Shown one piece after another: positions 34,419 through 44,400 of a DNA stretch of 64,000 nt. The DNA is taken from positions 1 through 64,000 of the forward strand of contig JAPOZM010000031.1 of the NCBI GenBank assembly GCA_026706075.1. Reading direction: 5' to 3'. Position 1 is the first letter of the stretch. Every line of letters begins with the position of its first letter. Both the position numbers and the translations under genes were made by a program. Source of the stretch: Gemmatimonadaceae bacterium. Lineage in GTDB: Bacteria; Latescibacterota; UBA2968; UBA8231. The notes beneath the pieces were generated by a model. It had not been told where the DNA came from. It saw only the letters and a list, made by a program, of their open reading frames with translations, and ran no database searches.

Positions 34419-35789
34419 ATGATCGACCTGCTCGACATCGCCCGCACCGAGGCCGCCGGCGGCGACCTCCTCGGCCTCCTCGAGGGGCTCTTCGAGTCCA
34501 GCGAGGTGCGCCCCGAAGGCTATCCCGAAGCCGTCATCTGGCAGGGCGGCAACCACGACGCGGGCGTCAACCCCGTGGCCCACTCCCTCACCGACGCCTA
34601 TGCCCTGCTCGGCACCCTCGCCGCCCTCGACGTCCTCGGACTGCCGTACTACGGAGTTCCCATGTGGGCCCAGTACCGCCACGACCTCGACCTGGCGCCC
34701 CTGGCCTGGTTCGGCAACATGCCGTGCACGTCGATCAAGTGGTCCACCGCCGGCGACGCCTATGTCAACGACGGCCGCGGCGGACGCGTGGTGGTGAAGG
34801 GCAAGTCCGGCAACGCCCAGCTGCGCACCCAGGCCGGGGTCTACTGCAACGTGCGCCCCTACGGGACGATCACCGTGGTGCGCTGCATGCCCTGCCTGCC
34901 GTACTCCCAGGACCGGGCCCGTTTCGCCGTCGACGGAGGGACCGGCCACATCCACTCCGAGATGAACACGCCGGGGATCCAGATGGCCTACGCCAACCGG
35001 CGGTTCCTGCAGATGGTGCACGAGGCCGGCCGCCTGGGGCGCGTCGCCTTCAAGCCGACCCAGGCCATGGAGGACGGCATCAATGCCGGCCTGTTGTCGT
35101 GGCTGCTGCAGGACACGCGCTTCGAGGTGGGCCGCAAGTACGCCGTCGACGGCTACGTGGAGCACCGCGAGCACGTGGACCGCATCATCTCCCTCCTGCC
35201 GCCGGACTTCAAGTCCGGCATGGAGAGCTGGGGCGGCCGCATCGAGCAGCACATCGCCGACACCAGCTACGGCCTGCTGCTCTGGGACCTCATCAACAAG
35301 GAGGAGGTCATCGTCCTGGCCACCGACCTCGACGGCGACCGCCTCACCGACCTGCTCGCCGATGTCTCCGACCCGCTGCGCCACTTCGGGCAGCTCGTCG
35401 TCGACCACGTCGGCTCCGGGGCGAAGATGGACGACCTCTGGGGCCGCATGGGCTACACCACCGGCAACGGCCGCGACATGACGTCGGTCATGCACCGCAT
35501 GGCCGGCCCCCCCATCCACGAGCAGACCCTGGGCTCCGCCGACGCCATGCTCAAGAGGCTCCTCGACGGCGACGAGTCCATGGGCGGCACCAAGCGGCCC
35601 TACGACCCGCGCATCCACTTCGTCCTCATCCGCGACGCCTATCTCGACGCCAACCCCGGCCACACCGAGCTGCGCCAGTGGCTCGACCGCTCCCTGGACA
35701 CCTTCGACGAGGTCTATGGGGGGACCCGGCCCGGGTTCCTCGAGGGCTACCGCGGCCTGAAAGAGGCGATCACCCCCTGGGGGTCCTGA
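34419..35789 (+). CDS. Conserved-looking protein of unknown function
   Basis: The 456-residue protein is soluble (no signal peptide or membrane helix) and I do not recognise its family. Notable segments are [14 protein letters not shown] near residue 40-53, [30 protein letters not shown] near residue 155, [16 protein letters not shown] near 175, [18 protein letters not shown] near 245, and [18 protein letters not shown] near 345. The density of His, Asp and Cys in these segments suggests a metalloenzyme, but this is a guess. It starts after a putative promoter with a palindromic spacer and ends one base before moaC, so the two are probably co-transcribed. Confidence 0.75.
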   Translation: MIDLLDIARTEAAGGDLLGLLEGLFESSEVRPEGYPEAVIWQGGNHDAGVNPVAHSLTDAYALLGTLAALDVLGLPYYGVPMWAQYRHDLDLAPLAWFGNMPCTSIKWSTAGDAYVNDGRGGRVVVKGKSGNAQLRTQAGVYCNVRPYGTITVVRCMPCLPYSQDRARFAVDGGTGHIHSEMNTPGIQMAYANRRFLQMVHEAGRLGRVAFKPTQAMEDGINAGLLSWLLQDTRFEVGRKYAVDGYVEHREHVDRIISLLPPDFKSGMESWGGRIEQHIADTSYGLLLWDLINKEEVIVLATDLDGDRLTDLLADVSDPLRHFGQLVVDHVGSGAKMDDLWGRMGYTTGNGRDMTSVMHRMAGPPIHEQTLGSADAMLKRLLDGDESMGGTKRPYDPRIHFVLIRDAYLDANPGHTELRQWLDRSLDTFDEVYGGTRPGFLEGYRGLKEAITPWGS

Positions 35790-35790
35790 C

Positions 35791-36273
35791 GTGGCCGATT
35801 CCGGACGCCTGACCCACCTCGACGAGTCGGGCCGCGTGAAGATGGTTGACGTCTCGGAAAAGCCGGTGAGCGAGCGCCAGGCCCGCGCCGGCGGCCGCAT
35901 CCGCATGCGCCCGGCCACGGTGCGCCGCATCTCGGAGCAGACCGTGGCCAAGGGCAACGTCCTGGAGACGGCGCGCATCGCCGGGATCCAGGCCGCCAAG
36001 AGGACGGCGGACCTCATCCCCCTCTGCCACTCCCTCAACCTGACCGCCGTCGAGGTGGAGTTCACCCTCGGCGAGGACCGCGTCGAGGTGGAGACCGCGG
36101 CGAGGCTGGCGGACCGCACCGGCGTGGAGATGGAGGCCCTCACGGCCGCCGCCGTGGCCCTGCTGACGATCTACGACATGTGCAAGGGCGTCGACCGCGA
36201 GATGGTGATCGAAGAGGTCCGCCTGCTGGAGAAGCGGGGCGGTGCCAGCGGGACCTTCGCGCGGGGCGGTTGA
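35791..36273 (+). CDS. moaC: Cyclic pyranopterin monophosphate synthase MoaC
   Basis: The 160-residue protein has the complete MoaC pattern: [54 protein letters not shown] (near residue 75) and the active-site MCKGVDREM near residue 130. It converts the MoaA product to cyclic pyranopterin monophosphate in molybdenum cofactor synthesis. GTG start, one base after the preceding stop. No other molybdopterin gene is in the window. It is convergent with the carbamoyltransferase gene. Confidence 0.96.
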   Translation: MADSGRLTHLDESGRVKMVDVSEKPVSERQARAGGRIRMRPATVRRISEQTVAKGNVLETARIAGIQAAKRTADLIPLCHSLNLTAVEVEFTLGEDRVEVETAARLADRTGVEMEALTAAAVALLTIYDMCKGVDREMVIEEVRLLEKRGGASGTFARGG

Positions 36274-36291
36274 CCCGCCGCCCCGGGGACT

Positions 36292-37218
36292 CTACCCCAG
36301 AAGGCCGGCCAGCTTGAGGAGCACCGCCTTCTGGCTGTGCATGCGGTTCTCGGCCTGGTCGAAGACCACCGAGCGCGGGTCCTCCACCAGCTCCGCCTCG
36401 ATCTCGTAGCCCCGGTGGGCGGGCAGGCAGTGCATGATCAGCGGATCGAGGCCGCGGAGCAGGTCGCGGCTCAACTGATAGGGCCGCAGGGCCCGCAGGC
36501 GCCGCTCCTTCTCGTCGGCGAAGGCGGGATCCCCGAAGTACTCCATGTCGAGCCAGGTGTCGGTGTAGACTACCTCGCAGCCAGCCACTCCTTCCGCCGG
36601 GTCGTCGGTCTCCACGTAGCGGCCGGAGGCCCGCGCCTCGGCCAGCAGCCCGTCGTCGACGGCGGCCTCGTTCACCTCGGGGGCGACGACGGTGACGTGC
36701 ATGCCGGTCTTGAGGCCGGCGGCGATGAGCGAGTTCGTGACATTGTTGCGGACACCGATGTAGGTGAGCCGCACCCCCTCCAGACGGCCGAGCTTCTCGT
36801 GCACCGTCTGCAGGTCGCACAAGGCCTGCAGCGGATGGTAGCGGTCGCAGCAGCCGTTCATCACCGGCGCCTCGGCGGAGGCCGCCGCCGTGACCACGTC
36901 GGCGTGGGCCAGGAAGCGCACCAGGAGGAAGTCGAAGTAGCGGCCCAGGACGCGGATCTCGTCGGCCAGGTGGGCGAGACCGAAGTTGGTGGCCCGCCAG
37001 TCGAGATAGACCGAGTGTCCGCCGAGCTGCGCCATGCCGACCTCTCCGGAGCAGCGCGTCCGCGTCGAGGTCTTCTGGAAAAGCAGCGCCAGGGAGCGGC
37101 CCTTCAGAGCCTCGGTGAAGGCCCCGGGGTCCGCCTTGAGGTGCCGGCCGGCGTCGACGACCTGGAGGATCTCCCCGGCGCTCCAGTCCTTGAGCGTCAC
37201 CAGGTGGCCGGGGTTCAT
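36292..37218 (-). CDS. Ornithine carbamoyltransferase-like protein with a divergent ornithine-binding loop
   Basis: The 308-residue protein has the carbamoyl-phosphate motif STRTR (residues 51-55), HPLQALCDL (128-136, usually HPTQ) and HCLPAHRG (263-270), all as in the transcarbamylase superfamily and the last specific to ornithine-type enzymes. The loop that binds ornithine, normally DxxxSMG, reads DTWLDMEYF at 220-228. The Phe after STRTRxS is Gly58. It may therefore act on ornithine in arginine synthesis or on an N-acylated or other relative. It is the last gene of the mfd operon and overlaps the DHH gene by four bases. Confidence 0.85.
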   Translation of the reverse strand: MNPGHLVTLKDWSAGEILQVVDAGRHLKADPGAFTEALKGRSLALLFQKTSTRTRCSGEVGMAQLGGHSVYLDWRATNFGLAHLADEIRVLGRYFDFLLVRFLAHADVVTAAASAEAPVMNGCCDRYHPLQALCDLQTVHEKLGRLEGVRLTYIGVRNNVTNSLIAAGLKTGMHVTVVAPEVNEAAVDDGLLAEARASGRYVETDDPAEGVAGCEVVYTDTWLDMEYFGDPAFADEKERRLRALRPYQLSRDLLRGLDPLIMHCLPAHRGYEIEAELVEDPRSVVFDQAENRMHSQKAVLLKLAGLLG

Positions 37219-38192
37219 GGCAACATCTCCTCCACCGCGGCCAACAGGCGAGACCTCACCGCCCCCGCCTGTCCCTCGATGCGGCAGCCCGAGGCCTGGG
37301 GGTGGCCGCCGCCGCCGAAGCGGCGGGCCACGGCGCTCACGTCCATGTCGTCGTCGCGGGACCTCAGGCTGACGCGGAACCGGCCCGGCTCCTCCTCCCG
37401 GAGCAGGGCCGAGGCCTCCACGCCCCTCACCATCAGACCGTAGTTGACGATCGCCTCGGGGTCGCCGAGGGCCAGGTCCCGCCGGCTCAGCCCCAGGAGG
37501 GCGACGCGGTCCCCGCAGTGCAGCTCGAGGGAGTCGATGGCCCGCCCGATCAGCTTGACCGAACCCAGGGTGGCGTTGCTGTAGAGGCCGTCGGCGACGC
37601 GGTCGAGCCGCGCCCCCCGGCGCCGGAGGTCGGCGCCCACCTCCATCGACGTGGGCGTGGTCAGGGAATAGCGGAAGCAGCAGGTGTCGAAGAGGAGGCC
37701 CGCGGCGAGCAGCTCCGACAGGCTCCGGTCGAGCTCCAGGTCCATGTGCACGGCCAGGTGGTAGAGCATCTCGCAGGTGGAGGAGACGGCGTCGGAGGCC
37801 AGGTTCGCCGCCCCGAAGCGCTGGTTGTCCGCATGGTGGTCGATGTTGAGCACCGATGCGCCGCCGGCCAGGCACTCCGCCACCGGGCCGGTGCGCGCCA
37901 GGCTGGAGCTGTCGAGGACGATGGCCTGTTGGTGGCCGCCGCCCGCGGCGCCGGCCTCGACGATGCCGCCGGTCCCCGGGAGAAAGGCGTAGGCGTCGCC
38001 CGGCCTCTCCTCGAGGACCGCCGTCGAGGCCTTTCCGAGCTGGCGCAGCAGGCCCTCCATGGCCAGGACCGCGCCGATGGCGTCGCCGTCGGCGTTGACG
38101 TGGGAGGTGACCAGGAAGCCGTCGCCTCCGTGCAGGAAGTCGGCGGCGGCATCGAAATCGGAGACCGGGATCTCTGGGGGCCGGGCGGGCAT
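37215..38192 (-). CDS. DHH family phosphoesterase (NrnA-like nanoRNase / pAp phosphatase)
   Basis: The 325-residue protein has the DHH-DHHA1 layout: TSHVNADGDAIGAVLAM (motif I, near residue 29), LDSSSLARTG (motif II), LNIDHHADNQRFG (motif III DHH, near residue 115), LLFDTCCFRY (motif IV, near 165), and the DHHA1 end RFGGGGHPQASGC near 290. It should degrade oligoribonucleotides and/or 3'-phosphoadenosine phosphate with Mn2+. It sits inside the mfd operon, its ATG eight bases after the methyltransferase stop, and overlaps the carbamoyltransferase start. Confidence 0.93.
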   Translation of the reverse strand: MPARPPEIPVSDFDAAADFLHGGDGFLVTSHVNADGDAIGAVLAMEGLLRQLGKASTAVLEERPGDAYAFLPGTGGIVEAGAAGGGHQQAIVLDSSSLARTGPVAECLAGGASVLNIDHHADNQRFGAANLASDAVSSTCEMLYHLAVHMDLELDRSLSELLAAGLLFDTCCFRYSLTTPTSMEVGADLRRRGARLDRVADGLYSNATLGSVKLIGRAIDSLELHCGDRVALLGLSRRDLALGDPEAIVNYGLMVRGVEASALLREEEPGRFRVSLRSRDDDMDVSAVARRFGGGGHPQASGCRIEGQAGAVRSRLLAAVEEMLP

Positions 38193-38199
38193 GGGCGGC

Positions 38200-38961
38200 T
38201 CAGCGGCGCAGGACGAAGTGGACGCGGTCGCAGAGGTCGGAGCCCGGCCGCAGGCTGAAGCCGTCGAGAAGCTCGACGAGTTCGAAGGGGCTGGCGTCGA
38301 CGGCGGCGGCCAGCTCGCCGCACTCGTAGATACGCTGCACGTGGGTCTCCCGGACCCGGGATCCGTCCTCGAAGCTGATGTCGAAGTCGTTGTGCTGGAG
38401 GCGTTCGTCGGAGGCGTAGTGGCTGTGCCGGCGAAAGCTGAAGCCGAGGCCTCGCTCGGAGCTGCGCACGTCCCCGAAGTGACGCACGGAGTTCTGCTCG
38501 GTGCAGATGTCGAAGATAAAGACCGCGCCCTCCGGCAGCACGCCGTGCACCTGGGTCAGGGCCTCCCCCACCTCTTCGAGGCTCAGCAGGTAGTTCAGGC
38601 TGTCGTAGAGGCATACGGCGGCCCCGTGCTCCCCGACTCCCGACAGGTCCCGCAGGTCGCGGACACCGAAGCGCAGGTCCCGCTGCTGACGGGAGGCCTT
38701 CTCGCGGGCCACCCGGACCATCTCCTCGGAGGCATCGTACCCGGTGAGGCGGTAACCCGCCGCCGCCAGGGCGAAGGAGGCGTTGCCGGTGCCGCAGGCC
38801 AGATCCAGAAGGCGGCCGGGCTCGCACTCGTGGCGCCGCAGCAGGGAGGCGACATAGTCGGCCCAGGCCGGGTAGTCGACGTGGCGCATCACGAAGTCGT
38901 AGATGGAGGCCAGGCCCTCGTACGGCCGGCGCTCGAGGACGGCGGACTCAGGGCTCGTCAT
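38200..38961 (-). CDS. Class I SAM-dependent methyltransferase
   Basis: The 253-residue protein has the class I Rossmann motif LLDLACGTGNASFALA near residue 51-66, the acidic loop YDASEEMVRVAREKA (motif II) and CLYDSLNYLLS near residue 117. It is similar to small-molecule or uncharacterised methyltransferases of the PF13649 type; the substrate is unknown. Its start overlaps the S4 gene by 14 bases, so it is translated within the mfd operon. Confidence 0.88.
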   Translation of the reverse strand: MTSPESAVLERRPYEGLASIYDFVMRHVDYPAWADYVASLLRRHECEPGRLLDLACGTGNASFALAAAGYRLTGYDASEEMVRVAREKASRQQRDLRFGVRDLRDLSGVGEHGAAVCLYDSLNYLLSLEEVGEALTQVHGVLPEGAVFIFDICTEQNSVRHFGDVRSSERGLGFSFRRHSHYASDERLQHNDFDISFEDGSRVRETHVQRIYECGELAAAVDASPFELVELLDGFSLRPGSDLCDRVHFVLRR

Positions 38962-39241
38962 CGAAGGACAGCACCTCCGCCGGCAGGGCCTCGCGCCGCA
39001 GCTCCCGCACGTAGTGGGAGCGCTGCGAGCGCGCCACCGGCCGCTGCGGCAGGTCGAGGACCTCCACCTCCAGGCGGTGGCCGCCGGCCTCGACCTCGAG
39101 GATCTCGCCGACGCGCACCGCCCGGGAACCGCGGGCCGGGGTCCCGCCGATGCCCACCCGGCCCTCGTCGCAGGCCCGCCGGGCCCGCGAGCGGGACTTG
39201 AAGAGACCCGCGTTCTTCAGGAAGGCGTCGAGGCGCACCAC
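38948..39241 (-). CDS. S4 RNA-binding domain protein (RqcP/Hsp15-like)
   Basis: The 97-residue protein is a single S4 domain: VRLDAFLKNAGLFKSRSRARRACDEGRV (residues 2-30) followed by VRVGEILEVEAGGHRLEVEVLDLPQRPVA. RqcP and Hsp15 bind ribosomes or tRNA and help rescue stalled 50S subunits. It begins four bases after the SurA-like stop and overlaps the methyltransferase. Its role in a repair/chaperone operon with mfd and folding factors is inference. Confidence 0.9.
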   Translation of the reverse strand: MVRLDAFLKNAGLFKSRSRARRACDEGRVGIGGTPARGSRAVRVGEILEVEAGGHRLEVEVLDLPQRPVARSQRSHYVRELRREALPAEVLSFDDEP

Positions 39242-39245
39242 GGGC

Positions 39246-40595
39246 TCAGCGGTCCTCCCCGGGTTCCCGTGCGGCGGCGGAGTCCTGCCGGGCCGCCGAA
39301 TCGGCGGCGGCGCCCAGGGGGTCCCAGAGCCACTCGTCGTCGAGGCGCTCCTCCACGTGGATCTCCTGCCGGTACTCGGCGATGACCTCCTCCATGCGGT
39401 GGGCGACCCTCTCTTCGCGCACCAGTGCCTCCAGGGTCGCGAAGTCGTCGTTGATCTTGAAGATGTGGCCGCCCGTATCGAGGAGGACGGGCTCGCTCAC
39501 GCCGCCGAGACCGAGGTGCCCGATGAAAGGGTCCAGAACGTCGGGAATGGCGGCGCGGTCGAGGATCTGCCACAACCCGCCCTGGCGGGCCGACTGGGCG
39601 TCCTCGGAGTGGTCCCGAGCCAGCTGGGCGAAGTCCTCCCCCGCAAGGGCCCGGCGGCGCAGGTCCTCGAGCCGGTCCCGCACCCGCTCCCGGTCGGTCT
39701 CGGTGGTCCGTGCCCGCACCAGGATGTGGCTGACGCACATCTCTCCCTCGCGCTTCTCGTGCAGCAGGATCAGGTGGAAGCCGAAGCGCGTCAGCACCGG
39801 CTCGCTCGTCTCGCCGGGACGCAGGTCGATGGCGGCGCGCTCGAAGTCGGCGGTGAGGGTGCCCGGCGAGAAGCATCCCAGGTCGCCCCCCGCCGCGGCG
39901 GTGCCGGGATCCTCCGACAGCCGGCGGGCCACCTCGGCGAACTCCTCTCCCGAGTCGAGGCGCTCCTGGATACGGTCGATCCGCTCCCGGGCGCGCCTAC
40001 GCACCGAGTCGGCAGGGACGATCTTGAGGTTGATCTGGCTCACCGAGACCTTCGGCGGCGGGGAGTCGAGCCAGGCCTCGCGGAAGGCTTCCACGTCCCG
40101 CCGGGTGAGGTACTGCTGGTAGGCCAGCTGCGAGACCATCTGGTCGTAGAGGAGGCGGTTGCGGATGCGCTTGCGCTCCCGCGCCTTCAGCTGGCGTTCG
40201 GTCATCCCCGAGTTCTCGAGAATCTGCTCCAGCTCGCCCGGCCCCATGGAGGCGCGCATGCGTCCGAACTCGGCGTTGAGGTATTCCTCGACCTGCACCG
40301 GATCGACCTCGATGCTGTCCTTCTGCGCCTTCTTCACCACCACCAGCTCGGCCACCATGTCCTCGAGGACGCGGCGGCGCTCCTCGGCCACCTCCTCGAG
40401 CTCGAGGAAGGCCGGGTTGCGCCCTTGCTGCTGCAGCTGGAGCAGGGTCCGCAGCTCCAACTCCGACCACAGCACCACCTGGTCGTCGACGACGGCGACG
40501 ATGCGGTCCAGGAGCTCGGGCTCCGCCGGCCCCCGGGAGGGGAAGAGGGCGCAACAGGCCAGGAGGCCGAGGCACCAGCGCGCGCAAGCCTTCAT
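39246..40595 (-). CDS. SurA-like periplasmic peptidylprolyl isomerase with two parvulin domains
   Basis: The 449-residue protein has a signal peptide (MKACARWCLGLLACCALF, cleavage near residue 24) and a SurA-type N-terminal domain (DRIVAVVDDQVVLWSELE). Two parvulin domains follow, at about 175-290 (VSQINLKIVP ... GDLGCFSPG) and about 295-395 (VSHILVRART ... GGLWQILDR). SurA escorts outer-membrane proteins across the periplasm. The ATG at 40595 overlaps the upstream PPIase stop by four bases. Confidence 0.93.
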   Translation of the reverse strand: MKACARWCLGLLACCALFPSRGPAEPELLDRIVAVVDDQVVLWSELELRTLLQLQQQGRNPAFLELEEVAEERRRVLEDMVAELVVVKKAQKDSIEVDPVQVEEYLNAEFGRMRASMGPGELEQILENSGMTERQLKARERKRIRNRLLYDQMVSQLAYQQYLTRRDVEAFREAWLDSPPPKVSVSQINLKIVPADSVRRRARERIDRIQERLDSGEEFAEVARRLSEDPGTAAAGGDLGCFSPGTLTADFERAAIDLRPGETSEPVLTRFGFHLILLHEKREGEMCVSHILVRARTTETDRERVRDRLEDLRRRALAGEDFAQLARDHSEDAQSARQGGLWQILDRAAIPDVLDPFIGHLGLGGVSEPVLLDTGGHIFKINDDFATLEALVREERVAHRMEEVIAEYRQEIHVEERLDDEWLWDPLGAAADSAARQDSAAAREPGEDR

Positions 40596-41422
40596 CGGTC
40601 CCTCAACATGGTTTCGTCGATCTCCCAGCTGTGCTCCTCCCGCAGGCTGTCGACAAGGGCCTGAATGCGCCCCCGGTAACCCTCCCGGACCAGGGCCTCC
40701 TCGATGTTCTGCCGTACCCCCGCCTCGTCGAGGGAGCGCAGGCTGCCGGCCTTCTGCCGGTCCCGCAGGCGCACGATGTGCCAGCCGCGGCCGGTGGCGA
40801 CGACATCCGAGACCTCCCCCGGCCGCAGGTCGACGCAGGCCTCCCACAGCTCGGGCCTCTCCCGGGCGGTGAAGTAGCCGAGGTCGCCCGAGGACGCCGC
40901 CGTGGCCTCGTCGAGCGAGACCTCGGCCACGCGGCCGTCGAAGCCGCCATCGCGCAGCAGCTCCTGCCGCAGGCTCTCGGCGGCGCGCCTGGAGTCGACC
41001 TGGATGTGCTGCGCCCGGATCTCGTCCTCCTGGCGCGTGAACTCCCCGGGGTTGCGGTCGTAGTAGCTCCGCACCTCCCCCGGGTCGATCTCGATCGACC
41101 GGCTCTCGAACTCGCTGTCGAGGTAGGCGGCCACGATGACGTCCTCGCGGGACTGCTCGACGAGACGCTGGATCCTCGGCCTCTCGTGGACCTGCCTCTC
41201 CAGGGCCTCCTGGTAGAGCAGCTGCCGCCGGACCCAGTCCCCCACGAACCGCCGCCGCTGCTCCAGCCCCGCTTCGCCGGGGACCTGGGCCTCCAGCTCG
41301 AGCCGGGTGAGGGACGACGCGCCCACGCGGGCCACCTCCTCCTCCCGTTCGGGCGAGGCGCAGCCGGCGAGGGAGGCCGCGAGGAGGGCCCCCGCCGGGC
41401 GGCTACACCAGTTGTTCCACAA
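40592..41422 (-). CDS. Lipoprotein peptidylprolyl isomerase (parvulin/PrsA-like)
   Basis: The 276-residue protein has a lipoprotein signal with LAGC around residue 18-21, a helical SurA/PrsA-like N-terminal domain (LEAQVPGEAGLEQRRRFVGDWVRRQ) and a parvulin domain at about residues 145-235 (IRAQHIQVDSRRAAESLRQEL ... SGDLGYFTAR). It should be membrane-anchored in the periplasm and assist folding of exported proteins. It overlaps the mfd gene by 20 bases and the SurA-like gene by four. Confidence 0.92.
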   Translation of the reverse strand: MWNNWCSRPAGALLAASLAGCASPEREEEVARVGASSLTRLELEAQVPGEAGLEQRRRFVGDWVRRQLLYQEALERQVHERPRIQRLVEQSREDVIVAAYLDSEFESRSIEIDPGEVRSYYDRNPGEFTRQEDEIRAQHIQVDSRRAAESLRQELLRDGGFDGRVAEVSLDEATAASSGDLGYFTARERPELWEACVDLRPGEVSDVVATGRGWHIVRLRDRQKAGSLRSLDEAGVRQNIEEALVREGYRGRIQALVDSLREEHSWEIDETMLRDR

Positions 41423-44400
41423 GGTCGCGGGCTTTCGCCAGCCGCTCCTGCTCGTCCGAGGCGCGCAGGAAGGTCTCGATGGTCAGCCCCTTGCCGACCT
41501 TGAACTCCAGCTCGGACGACGACTTCTGCACCAGCCGCTGCAGGTCGGCGGGGGGGACCTGCCGGGTCTCGGGGAAGCTCATCCGGAACCGGGACTTCTC
41601 CAGCTGCACCGCCTCCAGTCCAAGCTGCCGCGCCATGACCTTTATCTCCATGATGTGGAGCAGCGACGCCGCCTGCCACGGGAGGCGTCCGAAGCGGTCC
41701 TCCAGCTCCTCGCGGACGGCCAGGAGGTCGACGATGCGCGCCGCCCCGGCCAGGCGCTGGTAGAACTCCATCTTGAGGTCGGTGTCGGGCACGTAGTCGT
41801 CGGGCAGGTAGGCGGTGACGGCGATCTTGATGTCGGGATCGGCGGCGTGCTCCACCCGCTCCCCCTTCAGCTCCCGCACCGCCTCGTCGAGGAGCCGGGT
41901 GTAGAGGTCGAAGCCGATGGCGGTGATGAACCCGTGCTGCTGCGCCCCCAGGAGGTTGCCGGCGCCGCGGATCTCCATGTCGCGCATGGCGATGTTGAAG
42001 CCCGAGCCGAGGTCGGCGAACTCCTCCACGGCGCGCAGGCGCAGGCGCGACTTGCGGGTCAGCCGCTTGCCCTTGGGCACCAGGAGGTAGGCGAAGGCGC
42101 GCTCCTTCGAGCGCCCCACGCGGCCCCGGATCTGGTAGAGTTGGGAGAGACCCAGCATGTCGGCGCGGTTGACGAGGATCGTGTTCACCGAAGGGATGTC
42201 GATGCCGGACTCTATGATCATGGTACTGACGAGGCAGTCGTACTTCCGTTCCAGGAAGTCGAGCATGATCTTCTCGAGCTGGCGCGCCGGCATCTGGCCG
42301 TGGGCCACGGCGAAGCGCACCTGGGGCAGCAACTCGGACAGGTACTGCTCCAGGCTGTGGATCGACTGCACGCGGTTGTGGACGAAGTAGACCTGCCCTC
42401 CGCGCTCGACCTCGCGCTCGATGGCCGCCGAGATACGCCCCTCGTCGAAGGTGATGATCTCTGTGTGGATCGGCAGCCGGTCCTGGGGCGGCGTGTTGAT
42501 CACCGACATGTCGCGGGCCCCCATGAGAGACAGGTGCAGGGTCCGCGGGATCGGCGTCGCCGTGAGGGTGATGACGTCCACCTGTCGCTTGAGCTGCTTC
42601 AGGCGCTCCTTGTGGCGCACGCCGAAGCGCTGCTCCTCGTCGACCACCAGGAGCCCCAGGTCGCGGAAGTGGATGTCGCGGCCCAGGAGGCGGTGGGTGC
42701 CGATGAGGATATCCACCTTGCCCGCCTTCACGTCCTCCACCACCTGCTTCTGCTCCCGGGCCGTGCGGAACCGGGAGAGGACCTCCACTCTCACCGGGAA
42801 GGGCTCCATGCGCTCGGAGAACACCTGCAGGTGCTGCTGCGCCAGGATCGTCGTCGGCACCAGCACCGCCACCTGCTTGTGGTCGCACACGGCCTTGAAG
42901 GCGGCGCGCACCGCCACCTCCGTCTTGCCGTAGCCCACGTCGCCGCAGACCAGGCGGTCCATGGGGTGGGGCGCCTCCATATCGCGCTTCACCTCCTCCA
43001 CGGTGCGCAGCTGGTCCGGCGTCTCGGTGAAGGGGAAGGCGGCCTCCAGCTCGCGCAGCATCGGCGAGTCCCCGGAGAACCCGACCCCCGGCAGGGACTT
43101 GCGCTCGGCGTAGAGCTGGATCAGCTCGGCCGCGGCCTTGAAGATCTCCTCCCGGGTGCGCTCCTTGAGCTTCTCCCAGGCCCCCGAGCCGAGCTTGCTG
43201 AGCAGCGGCGGAGCACCGTCGGCGCCGGTGTAGCGGCGCAGGCGGTCGAGTTGCTCCACGGGCACGAAGAGCTTGTCCCGGCCCTGGTACGTGACCTCCA
43301 GGCAGTCGTGGTCGCGGTTGGTGATCGTCAGCCGCCGCAGCCCGAGGTAGCGGCCGATGCCGTGGTCGACGTGGACCACGAAGTCGCCGACACCCAGGGC
43401 GTCGAAGGAGGAGATCGGCCTGGCCGCCTTGAAGCGGCGGTAGCGGTGGCGGCTCTTGTTGCGCGAGAAGATCTCGTGGTCGTTGAGAATCGCCACCTTC
43501 GCCTCGGGGTAGACGAAGCCGCGGCTGAGGTTGCCGAGGCCGAAGACGACGTCGTCGCCCCAGTCGGCGAAGATCTCCTGCAGGCGGCTCGACTGGCCCC
43601 GGGTCTCGCAGAGGATGTGGACCGCGTAGCTCTCGCGGCCGAGGCGGGCGATCTCCTCGCGGAGGACGTTCAGGTCGCCCTGGACCAGGCGCGGTTCCGA
43701 GGCGCCGAAGCGCACCGCCTCCGCGCCCTCGCCCACGGGGGCGGTCCGGACCCGGGGATGGCGCCCCACCTGCCGGTGGAGCCAGGGGGTCTCGCGCACC
43801 AGGCGCTCCGGCGGCAGATGGGTGCCGCGGCCGGCGTGGCGCTCGTGATCGCGCCGCGAAGGGGCCAGCTGCTTCTCCACGTCGGCGTCGATGTCGTCGG
43901 TCTCGTCGGCCCAGACCACGGCATCGGCGGGGAGGTACTCGAAGAGGCCGTCGCCCGGGCCGTAGAGCACGCCCATCACCGCCTCGATGCCCTCCAGGGT
44001 GGCGGTGCCGAGCTCGAGCTGGTCCTTGAACTCGATGAGGTCGACGCCGGTCTCCTTCTCGGCGCTCTCGAGATTGGGCACGAAATCGTCGACGAAGGGA
44101 GAGTGCAGGACGACCTCGCACACCGGCAGCACCACCGCCTCCGGACAGGCCTCGAGGGAGCGCTGCGTGCCCACGTCGAAGGTGCGGATCGACTCGATCT
44201 CGTCGTCGAAGAACTCCAGGCGCAGCGGGTGCTCGACGCCGGGGGGATAGATGTCGAGGATGCCGCCGCGGGAGCTGAACTGGCCGAGGCCGTCGACGAT
44301 GGGCACGCTCTCGAAGCCGGCGTCGACGAGATGGGAGACCAGGTCGTCGAGGGGCTCGACCTGGCCGCAGGCCAGGCGCAGGGTGGCGCGCTCCAGGACG

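Noticed and set aside
36262..36285. Terminator hairpin at the end of moaC
   Set aside because: An eight-base GC stem exists but overlaps the coding end, has a loose eight-base loop and no T-tract; too weak in such GC-rich DNA to list.
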